Positions 37,918-47,485 are shown, counted from the first letter of the stretch. The stretch: DNA of 64,000 nt from JALHVH01 sp963773685 (GCA_963773685.1 CAVZBY010000004.1:90885-154884); one strand, 5' to 3'. Program-made: numbers and translations. The notes: generated by a model from the sequence alone, not told the origin.

Positions 37918-39258
37918 CTACGCTTTGAAGGCGAAGCGGCCCTCGATGAAGAGGCGCTTGCAGGCGTCCACGGCGTCGGGGTCGTAGAGGGAGCCGCGGT
38001 TCTTGGTAATTTCGTGGATGGCCTCGCCCAGGGTCAGGGCCGACCGGTACGGCCGGTGCGAGACCATCGCCTCGACGACGTCGGCCACGGCCAGGATGCG
38101 GGCGATGGGGCTGATGTCCTCCCCCCGCAGTCCGTTCGGGTAGCCCGAGCCGTTCATCCGCTCGTGGTGCTGGAGGACGATCTCGGCGATGGGCCAGGGG
38201 AACTCGATCGTCCGCAGGATCTCGAAGCCGATCTGGGGATGGTTCTGGATGAGCCGGAACTCGTACTCGCTGATCTTCCCCGGCTTGCTCAGGATCTCGG
38301 CCGGGATGGAGATCTTGCCCAGGTCGTGGATGGAGGCGGCCATCCGGATGGCGTCGATGTCCTCGACGGAGAGCTTCATCTCCGTGGCGATGGCCCGGGC
38401 GAGGTCGGAGACCCGCTTCTGGTGGCCGGCCGTGTAGGGGTCCCGGGTCTCGATGGTCAGGGACATGGCCTGGATGGTCGCGCCCATGGCCTTCCTCAGC
38501 CTTTCGAGCGTCCGGCCGAGCTCGTCTTCGGTCCGCCGCCTGTCGGAGACGTCCCGGAGGATGACGAGGTTGGCCTTCTTGCCCTCATAGGTGATGGGGC
38601 CGGTGTTGAGCTCGACGCTGATCCTCGTCCCGTCCTTGCGCTTGACGGCCGCCTCGAAGATGGCGGAGGCGTCCGGGTCCTCGGGGTTCCGGCTGTATGT
38701 GGTCTCGAGGAAGGCCAGGTCCTCGGTGGCCAGGTAGCGGCTGAAGGGCGCGTCGATGAGCTCCTCCAGCGTGAACCCCCCGATCTCGGCCGCCTTGGGG
38801 TTGATGTACTTGAACAGGGAATCCTGGACGATGGCGATGCCGTCGGTCGCCCGCTCGACGAGCTGGCGGTACTTCTCCTCGCTCTCCCGGAGGGCTTCCT
38901 CCGCCCGCCGCCGCCCCGTCGTCTCCCTCAGGATGACCAGCGTCCGGCCGTCCCCCCCGGGCATCTCGGCCGAGCTGGCCTCGACGAACCTGACGGCGCC
39001 TTCGTTGTCGACCAGCCTGTACTCCTGGAGGGGCCCCTTGGCGCGTGCCACGAGGGCCCTGTCCTCGGGGTGAACGAGGCTCCGGATGTCGAATCCAGGC
39101 TCGCAGATCTCCTCGGCCGGCTTGCCGACCAGGGCCTCGAACGCCGGGTTGACGTACTCGATCCCCTGGAGAGAGATGATATAGATGCCGTCGGTGGAAT
39201 TGGTGATGAGGGTGCTGAAAAACTCATCGCCCCGTTTCCGAAGCTTCTTGAAGGTCAT
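37918..39258 (-). CDS. PAS-PAS-HD-GYP protein (predicted cyclic-di-GMP phosphodiesterase)
   Basis: A 446-residue soluble signalling protein. Two PAS domains (about 10-120 and 130-250, the second with PACx-like DVSDRRRTEDEL) precede an HD-GYP domain (about 265-440). The signature residues are present: HDLGK, HHERMNGSGYP and the downstream ADVVEAM. HD-GYP enzymes hydrolyse cyclic-di-GMP, a regulator of pilus function and attachment. It is divergent from the pilB-pilR cluster, and the shared 364-base gap contains TGACA/TGTCA palindromes. Confidence 0.92.
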   Translation of the reverse strand: MTFKKLRKRGDEFFSTLITNSTDGIYIISLQGIEYVNPAFEALVGKPAEEICEPGFDIRSLVHPEDRALVARAKGPLQEYRLVDNEGAVRFVEASSAEMPGGDGRTLVILRETTGRRRAEEALRESEEKYRQLVERATDGIAIVQDSLFKYINPKAAEIGGFTLEELIDAPFSRYLATEDLAFLETTYSRNPEDPDASAIFEAAVKRKDGTRISVELNTGPITYEGKKANLVILRDVSDRRRTEDELGRTLERLRKAMGATIQAMSLTIETRDPYTAGHQKRVSDLARAIATEMKLSVEDIDAIRMAASIHDLGKISIPAEILSKPGKISEYEFRLIQNHPQIGFEILRTIEFPWPIAEIVLQHHERMNGSGYPNGLRGEDISPIARILAVADVVEAMVSHRPYRSALTLGEAIHEITKNRGSLYDPDAVDACKRLFIEGRFAFKA

Positions 39259-39342
39259 ATCTGTCCCTTATTATAGTCGTGTCGCTCGACGGTAATCAAG
39301 ACTTCTCCTTCCGGACCTTTTGTCGGACGAGCCCCCTGGAAA

Positions 39343-39363
39343 TTGACAAATTTCTCTTGTCAA
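39343..39363. promoter_or_regulatory. TTGACAA-N7-TTGTCAA inverted repeat
   Basis: A perfect 7-base inverted repeat between the divergent HD-GYP and pilB genes. Its half-site (TGACA/TGTCA) also occurs before pilB at 39582 and before pilA at 46498. It may be a binding site for PilR or another local regulator. The remaining gap between the two genes shows no further gene or clear feature. Confidence 0.5.
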
Positions 39364-39581
39364 GGCCGTCCCTTTTACCTATGATGGTCCCGTCGAATTT
39401 CCGCGGAGACGGGTTCGGGGGTTGAACGCCTCCTCGCGGGGACGATGGGGTATCGCCCTCGACGATGAGACAAAAATTGTGAATATCACCCCCTGATTAC
39501 TCCCCCGCGGTGATTGACCCCGGTATAGGCAGAGTGAGACAGTGGGAGCCGTCATGACCGAACCATCGTACTGGACGAGGA

Positions 39582-39598
39582 TTGACAGATTTTGTCAA
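39582..39598. promoter_or_regulatory. TTGACA-N5-TGTCAA palindrome just upstream of pilB
   Basis: The palindrome ends 24 bases before the pilB ATG. TTGACA could also act as a -35 box with TAGGAT (39605-39610) at 17-base spacing, but that would leave a very short leader. The same TGACA-N5-TGTCA geometry occurs before pilA. Confidence 0.5.
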
Positions 39599-39622
39599 TT
39601 CGCATAGGATTCAGGTAAAGAA

Positions 39623-41353
39623 ATGGCCTCCAACCTCGGCGAGCTTCTGTTACGCGAGAAGATCATCAGCGCGGACCAGTTGAAATCCGCCCTCGATTTC
39701 CAGAAGAAGAACAGCCTGCCGCTCGGCACCAGCCTGGTGACGCTCGGCTTCATCTCCGAAGAGGAGATCGCCCAGGCCCTGAGCCGCCAGCTCGGCTACC
39801 CCTACATCGACCTCGACCAGTTCGAGGTTTACCCCGAGGTCATCAACCTCATCCCGGCCGAGGTGGCCAAAAAGCACATGGTCATGCCCATCCACCGGAT
39901 CCGGTCCTTCCTGACCCTGTCGATGGTCGATCCGACCGACCTCGAGGTCATCGAGGACATCCGGTTCCGGACCGGGCTCAGCATCCAGCCGGTCATCGCC
40001 TCCGAGTCCGGGGTGATGAACGCCATCAACAAGTATTACGGAACGGTCGACGCGCTCAAGGTCAAGAAGATCGTCGAGGATATCGCCCTGGCCGACGAGG
40101 GGCGGATCAACATCGTCGAGGAGGAGCAGGGCGATATCGACCTCGAGGAAATTCAGACGGCGAGCGAAGAGGCCCCCATCATCACCCTGGTCAACACGAC
40201 CTTCATCGACGCCATCAAGAAGGGCGCCTCGGACGTCCACTTCGAGCCCTACGAACAGCAGTTCCGCATCCGCTACCGCATCGACGGCGACCTCTACGAG
40301 ATGGCCAACCTGCCCCTGAAGTTCCGGAACCCCGTCCTCTCCCGCGTCAAGATCCTCTCGAACATGGACATCGCCGAGAAGCGCCTGCCCCAGGACGGCC
40401 GCATCAAGATGCGGGTCAAGCTCGAGAGCGGGAAGCGCAAAGAGGTCGATATGCGCGTCTCCTCCCTGCCGACCCTGTTCGGGGAGAAGATCGTCGCCCG
40501 TATCCTCGACAAGGAGATGCTCAAGCTCGACCTGACCCAGCTCGGCTTCGAGGAGGAGTCCCTCGTCAAGTTCAAGGAGGCCATCGAGCGGCCCTGGGGC
40601 ATCATCCTGGTCACGGGGCCGACGGGAAGCGGCAAGACGAACACCCTCTATTCGGCCGTCTCCAACCTGAACCGCCTGGACACGAACATCATGACGGCCG
40701 AGGACCCGGTCGAGTTCTACATCCCGGGCATCAACCAGGTCCAGATCAAGGAGGAGATCGGGCTGACGTTCGCCAACTGCCTCCGGACCTTCCTCCGGCA
40801 GGACCCGGACATCATGCTCGTCGGCGAGATGCGCGACTTCGAGACGGTCGATATCGCCATCAAGGCCGCGCTCACCGGCCACCTCGTCTTCTCCACCGTC
40901 CACACGAACGACGCCGCGAGCACGATCATGCGGCTCATCAACATGAACGTCGAGCCGTTCCTCATCGCCGACTCGGTCGTCCTCATCGCCGCCCAGCGGC
41001 TGGTCCGTCGGCTCTGCAAGAAGTGCGCCCAGCCCCAGAAGCTCCCCGAGAAGGCCCTCCTCGAGATGGGCTTCGAAAAGGACGAGCTTCACGAGATCAA
41101 CGTCCTCAAGCCCAAGGGCTGTGACGTCTGCAACAACACGGGATACAAGGGCCGAACCGCCCTCTACGAGGTCATGCCCGTCGACGAGGACATCCGGGAG
41201 ATGATCCTCAACCGGTCCCAGTCGCGGGAGATCAAGAAGAAGGCCATCGAGGCGGGGATGATCACACTGCGCCGGAGCGGTTTGATCAAGATCAAGAACA
41301 GCGTGACCTCCGTCGAGGAGGTCCTGCGCGAGACGATCCGGGATTCGAGCTGA
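39623..41353 (+). CDS. pilB: Type IV pilus assembly ATPase PilB
   Basis: A 576-residue GspE-family ATPase that powers pilus extension at the inner membrane. It has an N-terminal MshEN-type domain (about 1-140) and a AAA+ core with Walker A GPTGSGKT, Asp box ASDVHFEP, Walker B DIMLVGEMRD and His box TGHLVFSTVHTND. A tetracysteine zinc site (CKKC and CDVC) is typical of PilB/GspE rather than PilT. It is the first gene of pilB-pilT-pilC-pilS-pilR. Confidence 0.96.
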   Translation: MASNLGELLLREKIISADQLKSALDFQKKNSLPLGTSLVTLGFISEEEIAQALSRQLGYPYIDLDQFEVYPEVINLIPAEVAKKHMVMPIHRIRSFLTLSMVDPTDLEVIEDIRFRTGLSIQPVIASESGVMNAINKYYGTVDALKVKKIVEDIALADEGRINIVEEEQGDIDLEEIQTASEEAPIITLVNTTFIDAIKKGASDVHFEPYEQQFRIRYRIDGDLYEMANLPLKFRNPVLSRVKILSNMDIAEKRLPQDGRIKMRVKLESGKRKEVDMRVSSLPTLFGEKIVARILDKEMLKLDLTQLGFEEESLVKFKEAIERPWGIILVTGPTGSGKTNTLYSAVSNLNRLDTNIMTAEDPVEFYIPGINQVQIKEEIGLTFANCLRTFLRQDPDIMLVGEMRDFETVDIAIKAALTGHLVFSTVHTNDAASTIMRLINMNVEPFLIADSVVLIAAQRLVRRLCKKCAQPQKLPEKALLEMGFEKDELHEINVLKPKGCDVCNNTGYKGRTALYEVMPVDEDIREMILNRSQSREIKKKAIEAGMITLRRSGLIKIKNSVTSVEEVLRETIRDSS

Positions 41354-41392
41354 CCCCGCGCCGCGCGCGGGGACGGCCGCAGGGAGGACAAT

Positions 41393-42514
41393 ATGGCGAA
41401 GCCGATCCAGGAATTCCTGAAAATGGCGGTCGACGCCGACGCGAGCGACCTCCACATCACGACCTACATCCCGCCGCGGATCCGCGTCCACGGCGCCCTC
41501 AAGTCCGTCGATCATCCGCCCCTCACGCCGACCGAGACCAAGGAGCTCATCTACAGCATCCTGACCGACAAGCAGAAGAAGATGTTCGAGGAGAAATGGG
41601 AGCTCGACTTCTCGTTCGGGATGAAGGACCTCGGCCGCTTCCGGGCGAACGTCTTCATGCAGAAGGGCGCCGTCGCGGGCGCCTTCCGGCGGTTCCTGCC
41701 GAACATGTGGAGCTTCGCCCAGCTCGGCATCCCCCAGCGCATCGCCCAGCTCTGCTACCTCCCGCGCGGCCTCGTCCTCGTTACCGGGCCGACCGGCTGC
41801 GGGAAATCGACGACCCTGGGCTGTATGATCGAGCACATCAACCACGAGCGGGACGTCCACATCGTGACCATCGAGGACCCCATCGAGTACTATTTCAACC
41901 CCCGCAAGTCCATCGTCAACCAGCGGGAGCTCTTCGTAGACACCCAGTCCTACTCGAACGCCCTGCGGTCGGTCCTCCGCGAAGACCCGGACGTCGTCCT
42001 GGTCGGGGAGATGCGCGACTACGAGACGGTCGAGGCCTGCCTGCGCGTCGCCGAGACGGGCCACCTGACCTTCTCGACGCTCCATACGAACTCGGCCGTC
42101 GAATCCATCACCCGCATCATCGATATCTTCCCGCCCCAGTACCAGTCCCAGGTCCGCATCATGCTGTCGATGACTCTCGAGGCCGTCATGACCCAGAGCC
42201 TCCTGCCCCGGGCCGACGGCACGGGCCGGGTCCTGGCCATGGAGATCATCATCCCGAACTCCGCCGTCCGGAACCTCATCCGCGAGAACAAAATCCACCA
42301 GATATATTCGGCCATGCAGATGGGCCAGGAAAAGTACGGAATGCAGACCTTCAACCAGTCCCTGGCCAGCCTCTACTTCCGGAAGCTCATCACCTACGAG
42401 ACGGCAATGAGCGTTACGTCGTTCCCCGAGGAGCTGACCGACATCATCCAGCGGAAGGAAGGGATGAGGCCGGAGAAGGGCACGGGAAATCCGGTCTCGA
42501 CGTCGCGGAAGTAG
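41393..42514 (+). CDS. pilT: Pilus retraction ATPase PilT
   Basis: A 373-residue twitching ATPase. Walker A is GPTGCGKST, with Cys where Ser is common. Other motifs are HIVTIEDPIEYYF, Walker B DVVLVGEMRDYE and TGHLTFSTLHTNSA. There is no tetracysteine site. It drives pilus retraction for twitching motility. GGGAGGACA precedes ATG. Its C-terminus (IIQRKEGMRPEKGTG) is short and polar. Confidence 0.96.
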   Translation: MAKPIQEFLKMAVDADASDLHITTYIPPRIRVHGALKSVDHPPLTPTETKELIYSILTDKQKKMFEEKWELDFSFGMKDLGRFRANVFMQKGAVAGAFRRFLPNMWSFAQLGIPQRIAQLCYLPRGLVLVTGPTGCGKSTTLGCMIEHINHERDVHIVTIEDPIEYYFNPRKSIVNQRELFVDTQSYSNALRSVLREDPDVVLVGEMRDYETVEACLRVAETGHLTFSTLHTNSAVESITRIIDIFPPQYQSQVRIMLSMTLEAVMTQSLLPRADGTGRVLAMEIIIPNSAVRNLIRENKIHQIYSAMQMGQEKYGMQTFNQSLASLYFRKLITYETAMSVTSFPEELTDIIQRKEGMRPEKGTGNPVSTSRK

Positions 42515-42523
42515 GAGAGAAGA

Positions 42524-43727
42524 ATGCCCGTTTACACCTGGAAAGGCAAGAACAAGTACGGCGACAACGTCGGCGGCGAGCGCCAGGGCGAATCCATCGA
42601 TGAGGTGGCCCGCGCCCTGCAGAAGGATCAGGTTCAAATCATCAGCATCGCTCCCAAGCGGACCGCGCCGGGTATCCCATTCCTCAAGCGCGAGAAGGTC
42701 CGGCTGAAGGAGCTCGCGGTCTATGCCCGTCAGCTCTCGGTCCTCATCGACGCCGAGCTTCCCCTCATCCAGAGCCTCGGCATCCTTTCGGAACAGCAGA
42801 AGAACAAGTATTTCAAAAAGGTCATCGAGACCATCAAGAACGACGTCGAGGCCGGCTCGACCCTCCACCAGGCCAAAACGGAAGCACCCCAAGGTCTTCG
42901 ACGACCTCTTCTGCAACCTCGTCGGCTCGGGCGAGCAGAGCGGCTCGCTCGACGTCATGCTCCGGCGCCTGGCCGAGTACATCGAGAAGACGGTCAAACT
43001 GCGGGCCCAGGTCAAGCAGGCCATGATCTACCCGGTGGCCATCGTCATCTTTGCCATCGTCGTCGCCATCTTCCTCCTGTGGAAGGTTATTCCGGTCTTT
43101 GCCTCCATCTTTATCGAGCTTGGAGCAGAATTGCCTGCGCTGACTGCCTTTATCGTCGCTCTGAGCAATTTTGTTCAAAGCTACATCATCTTTATCTTCC
43201 TCGGCACCATTGCCTTCATCCTGCTTTTCCGATACTACAGAAAGACGCCCGGCAGGCCGCTGGACCGTCGACCGCATGCTGCTCAAACTGCCGCTCTTCG
43301 GCAAGCTCCTGCACAAGGTCTCCATCTCGCGCGTGACCCGGACCCTGGCTACCCTCATCTCGGGCGGCGTCCCGATGCTCGAGAGCCTGAAGATTACCTC
43401 CTCGACGGCCGGGAACGTCCTCATCGAAATCAGATCCTCGAGACTCGACGCCTTGTCTCGGAGGGCAAGACCCTCCACGAATCCCTCAAGGAAGCCGGGA
43501 CCTTCCCGCTGATGATGACCCAGATGGTCAACGTCGGCGAGGCGACGGGCACGCTGGACGAGATGCTGACGAAGCTCGCCAACTTCTACGACGACGAGGT
43601 CGAGACCTCCGTGGCCGCCCTGCTGTCCATCATGGAGCCGCTCCTCCTCATCTTCGTCGGGGGAATCGTCGGGAGCCTGGTCATCTCGATGTACCTTCCC
43701 ATCTTCAGCCTGATGAATAAGTTCTGA
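42524..43727 (+). CDS. pilC: Pilus inner-membrane platform PilC, frameshifted in the sequence
   Basis: A GspF-family protein spread over three frames. It starts MPVYTWKGKNKYGDNVGGER in frame 1, continues HPKVFDDLFCNLVGSGEQSGSLD in another, then RMLLKLPLFGKLLHKVSISR, then QILETRRLVSEGKTLHESL to SMYLPIFSLMNKF. The breaks lie at about 42880-42890, 43245-43260 and 43430. Two are explained by one extra or missing A in AAAA runs. Both GspF repeats and the membrane helices are recoverable, so the gene is probably intact in the organism. PilC anchors PilB/PilT and the growing pilus. Confidence 0.88.
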
Positions 43728-43752
43728 AGCGCTTCCGCCGAGGAGACTCGCC

Positions 43753-45033
43753 ATGACGCAGGATACGATCGAGCGCAAGGACATCTTCTGGTACATCGTC
43801 CTGCGCTTCATCATCGTCACGACCATCCTGGTCTCGGCGGTCATCCTCCAGTTGGCCGGGGCCGCGGTCCTGCCCATCATCCCCGTCTTCTACCTCATCG
43901 GGCTCGCCTACCTGATGACGGTCTTCTGTCTCTTCCTCTATTCCCGCGGCAAGTATCTTGGTTTCCAGGCCTATATCCAGCTCGTCTTCGACCTCTTCCT
44001 CATCACGGCCTTCGTTTATATCTCCGGCGGCGTTACCAGCTCGATGTATTTCCTCTATGTCTTCGCCATCATCGCCGCGAGCCTCGTCATCTCGAAGCGG
44101 GCCGCCTACCTCGCCGCCGGCCTCGCGGCCATCCTCTTCGGCCTTCTCGTGGACGGCATGTACTTCGGCATCATCCCTTACTTTTCGCCCGAGCACGACG
44201 TCCGCCTGGGCCTCGGGTCCATCCTGTTCACCATGCTCATGGCCTGGTCGGTTTTCTTCATCATCGCCTTCCTCACGAATTATCTGTCCGAGAGCCTCCG
44301 GAAAACGAGGGAACAGCTCCGCCGGGCCCAGAAGGAGCTCGTCATCAAGGAGCGGCTGGCCGAAGCCGGCCGGGTCTCGGCCTCGCTGGCCCATGAGATC
44401 CGCAACCCGCTGGCCGCCATCTCCGGCTCGGTCCAGGTCCTCCGGAAGGAGCTTCCCCTGGCCGAGGAGCACCGGGCCCTGATGGACATCGTCGTCCGGG
44501 AATCGGACCGGGTCTCCCAGTCCATCGACCAGTTCCTGGACTTCGCCGTCCCCGTGAAACAGGTCTTCACCGAGGTCAATGTCCCGGACCTCCTCGACGA
44601 GACCCTGACGATGCTCCGCTCGAGCGGCGAGCTCAACGGCCGTGTCCGTCTGGCCGGGAGCTACGCCGGGCCGGGCCCGAAGTTCGTCGCCAGCGCGAAC
44701 CAGCTCAAACAGGTCTTCTGGAACCTGGCCAAGAACGCCGTCAAGGCCATGCCGGAGGGCGGGACCCTGACCATCGACCTTCTCGGGGACAAGGGCGGGC
44801 TGAAGATCCGTTTCGCGGATACGGGCGTCGGCATGACCGAGGAGGACAAGACCCACATCTTCGAGCCCTTCTACTCGGGTTTCGAGAACGGCCGCGGCCT
44901 CGGCATGGCCAACGTCCGCCGCATCGTGGACGATCACGACGGGACCATTGCGGTCCGTTCCGAGCTCGACAAGGGCACCGAGATCCTCATCACTCTGCCC
45001 TGCCCACGGAGGGGATGTAGCCGCAGGCTTTAG
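43753..45033 (+). CDS. pilS: Sensor histidine kinase PilS
   Basis: A 426-residue kinase with six N-terminal transmembrane helices (to about residue 180), then a coiled linker. The dimerisation/phosphoacceptor box is SLAHEIRNPLAAI and the ATPase domain has N box NLAKNAVKAMPEGG, DTGVGM and GRGLGMANVRRIV. It should phosphorylate PilR. There is no PAS domain. The last residues (CPRRGCSRRL) are encoded by a REP hairpin, and the TAG stop (45031-45033) lies in the hairpin loop region. Confidence 0.92.
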   Translation: MTQDTIERKDIFWYIVLRFIIVTTILVSAVILQLAGAAVLPIIPVFYLIGLAYLMTVFCLFLYSRGKYLGFQAYIQLVFDLFLITAFVYISGGVTSSMYFLYVFAIIAASLVISKRAAYLAAGLAAILFGLLVDGMYFGIIPYFSPEHDVRLGLGSILFTMLMAWSVFFIIAFLTNYLSESLRKTREQLRRAQKELVIKERLAEAGRVSASLAHEIRNPLAAISGSVQVLRKELPLAEEHRALMDIVVRESDRVSQSIDQFLDFAVPVKQVFTEVNVPDLLDETLTMLRSSGELNGRVRLAGSYAGPGPKFVASANQLKQVFWNLAKNAVKAMPEGGTLTIDLLGDKGGLKIRFADTGVGMTEEDKTHIFEPFYSGFENGRGLGMANVRRIVDDHDGTIAVRSELDKGTEILITLPCPRRGCSRRL

Positions 45034-45064
45034 CCTGCGTTGTAGCCGCAGACTTTAGTCTGCG
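45017..45064 (+). repeat. Two tandem REP hairpins between pilS and pilR
   Basis: Copy 1 (45017-45039) is GTAG-CC followed by GCAGGC-TTTA-GCCTGC within a CG/CG base. Copy 2 (45042-45064) has the same frame with stem CGCAGAC/GTCTGCG. The two stems differ by a compensated pair (GGC/GCC versus GAC/GTC). The pair ends 13 bases before the pilR ATG and could influence pilS mRNA stability or pilR expression. Confidence 0.9.
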
Positions 45065-45077
45065 CTTAGGATAAAAC

Positions 45078-46496
45078 ATGGAAACCATATTAATCGTCGA
45101 CGACGAAAAGAGCCTTCTCGACCTGCTCTCCACCGTTTTCAAGAAGGAAGGCTACGGCGTCAAGGTCGCCTCTTCCGGCACCCAGGCGCGCGAGATCCTC
45201 GAGAAGGAGCCCGTGGACCTCGTCATCACGGACATCAAGATGCCCCAGACGAGCGGCATGGACGTCCTGAAGTTCGCCAAGGACCTCGATCCCGAGATCC
45301 CGGTCATCCTCATCACCGCCTACGGGAGCATCAAGCAGGCCATCGACGCCCTCAAGGCCGGCGCCCTGGATTACGTGGTCAAGCCGTTCGACGTCGAGGA
45401 GCTGAAGATCCTCGTCGGCCGCGGCCTGGAGAAGCTCCACCTCAAGCAGGAGAACATCCTTCTCAAGAGGGACCTCAAGGACCGCTACGGCTTCGAGAAG
45501 ATGGTCGGCAAGAGCCGGACCATGCAGGAGATCTACGGGCTCATCGAGAAGGTGGCGGCGACCGATTCGACGGTCCTCATCACGGGCGAGAGCGGCACGG
45601 GGAAGGAGATGGCCGCCCGGGCCGTCCACGCCCAGAGCCTGCGCCGGGCCGGCCAGTTCGTCTCCATCAACTGCGCCGCCCTGCCCGAGAACCTCCTCGA
45701 GAGCGAGCTCTTCGGCCACGCCCGCGGCGCCTTCACCGGGGCGGTGTCCGAAAAGAAGGGGATGTTCGAGGCCGCGACCCGGGGCACGCTCTTCCTCGAC
45801 GAAGTGGGCGAGATGTCCCCCTGGACCCAGGTCAAGCTCCTCCGGGCCATCCAGGAGCGCGTCGTCCGGCGGGTCGGCGGGAACGACGAGATTCCCATCG
45901 ACGTCCGCATCATCGCCGCCACGAACCAGGACCTCAAGAGTCGCATCGCCGAGGGCAAGTTCCGGGAGGAGCTCTTCTACCGCCTGAACGTCATCTCCTT
46001 CGAGATGCCGCCCCTCCGGAAGCGCCCCGAGGACATCCCGCTCCTCACCGGCCACTTCCTCGAGAAGTACTGCACGAAGCTCGGCAAGACCATGAAGCGG
46101 ATGACCCCGGACGTCATCGGCCTCCTCGAGGCCTACCACTGGCCGGGGAACATCCGCGAGCTCGAGAACGTCGTCGAGCGGGTCGTCGCCATCGAAGACC
46201 GGGAGACCATCACCGCCGCCTGCCTGCCCCTGGAGATCGTCAATCCCCAGCGCAAGGAGGAGACGCAGTTCCTCTTCCGGCCCGGCTTCAACCTCTCCAC
46301 CTACGTCGACGAGCTGACGAAGAAGTACGTCAACCAGGCGCTCATGGCGACGGCCGGGAACCTGCGCCAGGCCACCCAGCTTCTGGGCATCTCCTACCGG
46401 ACCCTCCGCTACCTCATCGACAAGTTCGAGCTGAAGAACGTCCGGAAAGAGGAGCGGGCCAACGGGAACGGCGGCCGGAAGTTCGACCCCAGATAA
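45078..46496 (+). CDS. pilR: Sigma-54-dependent response regulator PilR
   Basis: A 472-residue NtrC-family activator. The receiver domain (1-120) has acidic DDE, phospho-acceptor in VITDIKMP and conserved Lys in YVVKPFD. The AAA+ domain (about 145-380) has Walker A GESGTGKE, the sigma-54-contacting GAFTGA loop, and GTLFLDEVGEM. A C-terminal Fis-type helix-turn-helix (ATQLLGISYRTLRYLIDK) binds DNA. Next to pilS and with a sigma-54 promoter before pilA, its assignment as PilR is strong. Confidence 0.95.
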   Translation: METILIVDDEKSLLDLLSTVFKKEGYGVKVASSGTQAREILEKEPVDLVITDIKMPQTSGMDVLKFAKDLDPEIPVILITAYGSIKQAIDALKAGALDYVVKPFDVEELKILVGRGLEKLHLKQENILLKRDLKDRYGFEKMVGKSRTMQEIYGLIEKVAATDSTVLITGESGTGKEMAARAVHAQSLRRAGQFVSINCAALPENLLESELFGHARGAFTGAVSEKKGMFEAATRGTLFLDEVGEMSPWTQVKLLRAIQERVVRRVGGNDEIPIDVRIIAATNQDLKSRIAEGKFREELFYRLNVISFEMPPLRKRPEDIPLLTGHFLEKYCTKLGKTMKRMTPDVIGLLEAYHWPGNIRELENVVERVVAIEDRETITAACLPLEIVNPQRKEETQFLFRPGFNLSTYVDELTKKYVNQALMATAGNLRQATQLLGISYRTLRYLIDKFELKNVRKEERANGNGGRKFDPR

Positions 46497-46497
46497 G

Positions 46498-46522
46498 TGA
46501 CACAAAATGTCATACAATGACA
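46498..46522 (+). promoter_or_regulatory. Three phased TGACA/TGTCA half-sites (probable PilR activator site)
   Basis: TGACA at 46498, TGTCA at 46508 and TGACA at 46518 are separated by exactly ten bases each, so all face the same side of the helix. They lie about 110-130 bases upstream of the expected pilA start point, the usual place for enhancer sites of sigma-54 activators. TGTC-containing half-sites are known for PilR in other bacteria. Confidence 0.65.
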
Positions 46523-46604
46523 ATTATCGGCACTGTTTTCAGTGGAAAAGCGGAATCACATCAGTATCTCTATTGTTTTCAACACATATTATCGAGCCAA
46601 GATC

Positions 46605-46620
46605 TGGCACGCCTCTTGCT
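46605..46620 (+). promoter_or_regulatory. Sigma-54 (-24/-12) promoter of pilA
   Basis: TGGCACGCCTCTTGCT matches the sigma-54 consensus TGGCACG-N4-TTGC exactly, with correct GG-to-GC spacing. It lies 44 bases before the pilA ATG and downstream of pilR. Confidence 0.93.
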
Positions 46621-46664
46621 AATAAGATAGGCTCTGAGTGTCCAACCAAAAAGGAGGAAGACAC

Positions 46665-47232
46665 ATGATTAAAAAGATGAAGGGATTCACCCTCATCGAG
46701 CTGTTGATCGTCGTCGCGATCATCGGCATCCTGGCAGCCCTTCTCATCCCCAACGCCATGACGGCCATCCAGAAGGCCAAGCAGAAGGGGACGATGAAGG
46801 ACATCAACACCATCGCCACCGCCGCGATGGACTACATCACGGACAAGGGCATCGCGCCCCCGTCCACCGGCGGAGAATTGGCGACCAACGATCACGTTCG
46901 TCCTCGCCCTGACCGATTTCTACATCAAGGCCCTGCCTATTTACGACCAGTGGAGCCACCCGTTCCAGGTCTGGACGGGACTCGGGCTGTTCGGGCGCGT
47001 CCACCTTCGGGGTTGCTCTTACCGCTTCGGGCGCCGTTTGGGGTGATGATGATTACATCGTTGCCTCCACGGGACGGAATGCCGGCTTACGACCGATTCC
47101 GGATACGCTTCCGCCAATCCCAGCTCGGGCTTCTATCAGGTCAACGGCATGACGGACTTCAACAAGGAACTCCTGGTGTGGAACGGCTCCTGGGTTATCG
47201 GTCCCAGGACCATGACCGCCCTCGGCTCTTGA
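46665..47232 (+). CDS. pilA: Type IV major pilin PilA, frameshifted in the sequence
   Basis: The start is ATG 46665 with AGGAGG upstream. The leader MIKKMKG is cut before FTLIELLIVVAI, the class III prepilin signature. The first frame is good to about 46885. Homology then continues in other frames: TFVLALTDFYIKALPIYDQW, CSGASTFGVALTASGAVWGDDDY, then ASANPSSGFYQVNGMTDFN to TALGS and TGA 47230-47232. At least three single-base shifts are needed, so sequence errors are likely. The C-terminal WGDDDYIVAST pattern resembles pilins of the delta-/acidobacterial type. Confidence 0.88.
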
Positions 47233-47278
47233 TGAGCTGAGCACGCACAAGCAGAACAACGGATAAGCAGAACCTCAA

Positions 47279-47312
47279 GGCGGCAGGCTTTCGGGCCTGC
47301 CGCCTTTTTTTT
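47279..47312 (+). terminator. Rho-independent terminator after pilA
   Basis: A perfect ten-base stem (GGCGGCAGGC / GCCTGCCGCC) with loop TTTCGG is followed by eight T residues. Confidence 0.93.
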
Positions 47313-47319
47313 GCCGGGG

Positions 47320-47462
47320 ACAAATCCCCCCGCACCCCCCTTTAGGAAAGGGGGGACGAATACGCCCCCTAGGAAAGGGGGGACGACGAGGATTCCCCCC
47401 TTTGGAAAAAGGGGATTCAGAGAGTTTCCCCCCTTTGGAAAAGGGGGGTTGGGGGGGATTTA
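47320..47462. repeat. Cluster of C6TTT/AAAG6 hairpin repeats
   Basis: Four successive C-run/G-run units are bounded by AAATCCCCCC on the left and GGGGGGATTT on the right. This is the same family as at 437, 712, 35649, 37340, 56985 and 60478. No gene is present. Confidence 0.85.
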
Positions 47463-47485
47463 TAAGCGTATAATGTGACCAATAT

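Noticed and set aside
39650..43024. Open frame of over 1100 codons antisense to pilB-pilC
   Set aside because: It is a mirror of GC-rich coding sequence on the other strand, with low-complexity D/E/L/R/G composition and no homology.
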